7,194 nucleotides of DNA, taken from NCBI GenBank assembly GCA_910585525.1, contig CAJUFR010000044.1, positions 1 through 7,194 of the forward strand, given 5' to 3'. The position numbers were made by a program, and so were the translations under genes. The stretch is from an uncultured Angelakisella sp. (lineage in GTDB: Bacteria > Bacillota > Clostridia > Oscillospirales > Ruminococcaceae). Every line of letters begins with the position of its first letter. Position 1 is the stretch's first letter. The notes under the pieces were generated by a model. The model saw nothing but the letters and a program-made list of their open reading frames with translations, was not told the origin of the DNA and did not search any database. Below, piece after piece: positions 6,075-7,194 of this stretch.

Positions 6075-7076
6075 ATGAACAAGGCGACCTCGTCCCTGCG
6101 GCAACAGATGACGCTGATCATCCTGCTTTGCTGGCTGCTGCCCATGGCCATCGCCGCCACGGTGGTGGGCTGGTACCTTCTCTCCGGCGCCGGGCGCCAG
6201 AAGGAGCAGGCCATGTCCCAGCAGCTGCAGCTGAACCTCCAGCTGGGGGCCGACCGGGTGAACAGCGCCGTGGAGGCCTCCCGCCTCCCCTCCTACGACC
6301 CGGAACTGCGGGACGGCTGGAACCAGTACCGCCGGGACGGCAACCACGCCATGCTGTACCGCCGGTACTCCGCCCTCTTCGGCCGCCTTTACCAGGAGGA
6401 ACTGGCCCGCCGGGACGCCCAGATCAAGGCGCTGCAGGCCCACATCAATCCCCACTTCCCCAACAACACCCTGGAGACCATCAACTGGCAGGCCCGGATG
6501 AGCGGGGACGTCAAGGCATCCCGGATGATCGAGGCCCTTTCCACCGTGCTGGACGCCGCCCTGGACCGGAAGAGCAGCCCCCAGGTGCGGCTGGCGGAGG
6601 AGATGACCTACGTCAACGCCTACCTCTATATCGTCGCCCAGCGGTTCGGCAAGCGGCTGACGGTGGACGTGGACCTGCCGGAGGAACTGATGGACTGTCT
6701 GGTGCCCCGGCTCATCCTCCAGCCGGTGATCGAAAACGCCGTGGAGCACGGCATCGGGGCCAGCGGCCAGGGCCGGGTGGCGCTGCGGGGCTCCCGCCAG
6801 GGGGACCGCCTGGTGCTGGAGATCCAAAACGACGGCGGCCTCACCCCCAGGGACGAGGAGCACATCGCCCGTCTCCTCTCCCCCGGCTACGACATGCAGG
6901 GGGAACCCTCCGGCAACATCGGCATCGCCAACGTCAACCTCCGGCTGCGCATCCTCTATGGCCCGGGCCACGGCCTTGCCATCACCCGTGGGGAGGGGAA
7001 TATCGTCACCGCCCGCCTCACCATCGCCATCCCACCGGCAACAGTTCCACCGCCCAAGACTCCAGGCACCCGCTAA
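6075..7076 (+). CDS. YesM-like sensor histidine kinase lacking most of its sensor region
   Basis: A 333-residue remnant of a membrane sensor kinase of the YesM/LytS-type His_kinase plus HATPase_c family. Residues 12-36 (from MTLIILLCWLLPMA) form one membrane segment, followed by the start of an extracellular sensor domain up to about DGNHAMLYRRY. The sequence then jumps to LYQEELARRDAQIKALQ, the linker that normally follows HAMP. Family members of this layout have about 570-600 residues, with a sensor domain, a second membrane segment and HAMP in between; these are absent here. The phosphoacceptor motif reads NPHFPNNTLE (H127), with Pro at 129 where Leu is typical. The ATPase N-box IENAVEHG (N221) and a later GNIGIANVNLRL are intact. 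ATG at 6075 follows GGGAGGTG (6063-6070). A YesN-like response regulator would normally follow but would lie beyond the window. Confidence 0.85.
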   Translation: MNKATSSLRQQMTLIILLCWLLPMAIAATVVGWYLLSGAGRQKEQAMSQQLQLNLQLGADRVNSAVEASRLPSYDPELRDGWNQYRRDGNHAMLYRRYSALFGRLYQEELARRDAQIKALQAHINPHFPNNTLETINWQARMSGDVKASRMIEALSTVLDAALDRKSSPQVRLAEEMTYVNAYLYIVAQRFGKRLTVDVDLPEELMDCLVPRLILQPVIENAVEHGIGASGQGRVALRGSRQGDRLVLEIQNDGGLTPRDEEHIARLLSPGYDMQGEPSGNIGIANVNLRLRILYGPGHGLAITRGEGNIVTARLTIAIPPATVPPPKTPGTR

Positions 7077-7092
7077 GGTCTTTGCACGATGT

Positions 7093-7194
7093 AAGGCGGC
7101 GAAGCCGCCGTGCAGGGCATGACGGCGGCGGCACGCCGCAAGGCGGCGAAGCCGCCGTGCAGGGCATGACGGCGGCGGCACGCCGCAAGGCGGC
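7093..7194. repeat. 47-bp GC-rich tandem repeat, continuing past the window
   Basis: The sequence starting AAGGCGGCGAAGCCGCC at 7093 recurs at 7140 and again at 7187, giving a period of exactly 47 bases. There are two full copies, identical as far as I can read, and the first eight bases of a third. Each unit contains two competing inverted repeats: GGCGGC-GAA-GCCGCC (7095-7109 in copy 1) and GCCGCCGT with ACGGCGGC around a ten-base loop (7104-7111 with 7122-7129). The period is not a multiple of three and the repeat follows the kinase stop by 16 bases, so it is probably non-coding. Confidence 0.9.

Noticed and set aside
5775..7181. Minus-strand open frame (468 residues) opposite the mutase and kinase
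   Set aside because: It is antisense to conserved kinase motifs and its N-terminus is translated from the 47-bp repeat.
7093..7194. CRISPR array
   Set aside because: The 47-bp units abut with no unique spacers between them.

Overview
The window is GC-rich with strong AGGAGG-type ribosome binding sites, sigma-A promoters, an FCD-type GntR regulator, a GH94 phosphorylase and a YesM-like sensor kinase. This points to a high-GC member of the Clostridia, plausibly a gut Oscillospiraceae/Ruminococcaceae relative. The taxonomic placement is inference from style and gene content. No marker gene is present.

Layout. Bases 1-133 hold two strong hairpins at the 3' side of a leftward operon. That operon (484-1152, then 118-471, minus strand) encodes a GntR/FCD transcription regulator and a small MmcQ/YjbR-family protein. 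A 221-base divergent control region (1153-1373) carries a recognisable promoter for each direction and several perfect palindromes. One of these overlaps the -10 element and start site of the rightward promoter. Rightward genes follow: a UPF0597/L-cysteine desulfidase-family protein (1374-2657), a GH94 disaccharide phosphorylase (2784-5178), an alpha-D-phosphohexomutase (5195-6013), an intrinsic terminator (6020-6047) and a YesM-like sensor histidine kinase (6075-7076). The window ends inside a 47-bp tandem repeat (7093 onward).

How they fit. Phosphorolysis of a beta-linked disaccharide by GH94 gives a hexose 1-phosphate, which a phosphohexomutase would convert to the 6-phosphate, so those two genes form a sensible catabolic pair. 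YesM-like kinases often control carbohydrate uptake operons, so the third gene fits as a sensor. The cysteine desulfidase-like gene and the divergent GntR protein look like a separate regulator-target pair.

The striking point is that all three genes of the carbohydrate block are damaged or internally shortened. The GH94 gene has a +1 frameshift in a G7 run. The mutase lacks about 200 residues, including its metal-binding domain, in frame. The kinase lacks most of its sensor domain, its second membrane segment and its HAMP region, also in frame, and has a proline in its phosphoacceptor motif. Either this locus is decaying or the assembly is faulty here. I see no convincing new multi-gene system. 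The most useful leads are this cluster of lesions, the divergent operator region and the terminal repeat.
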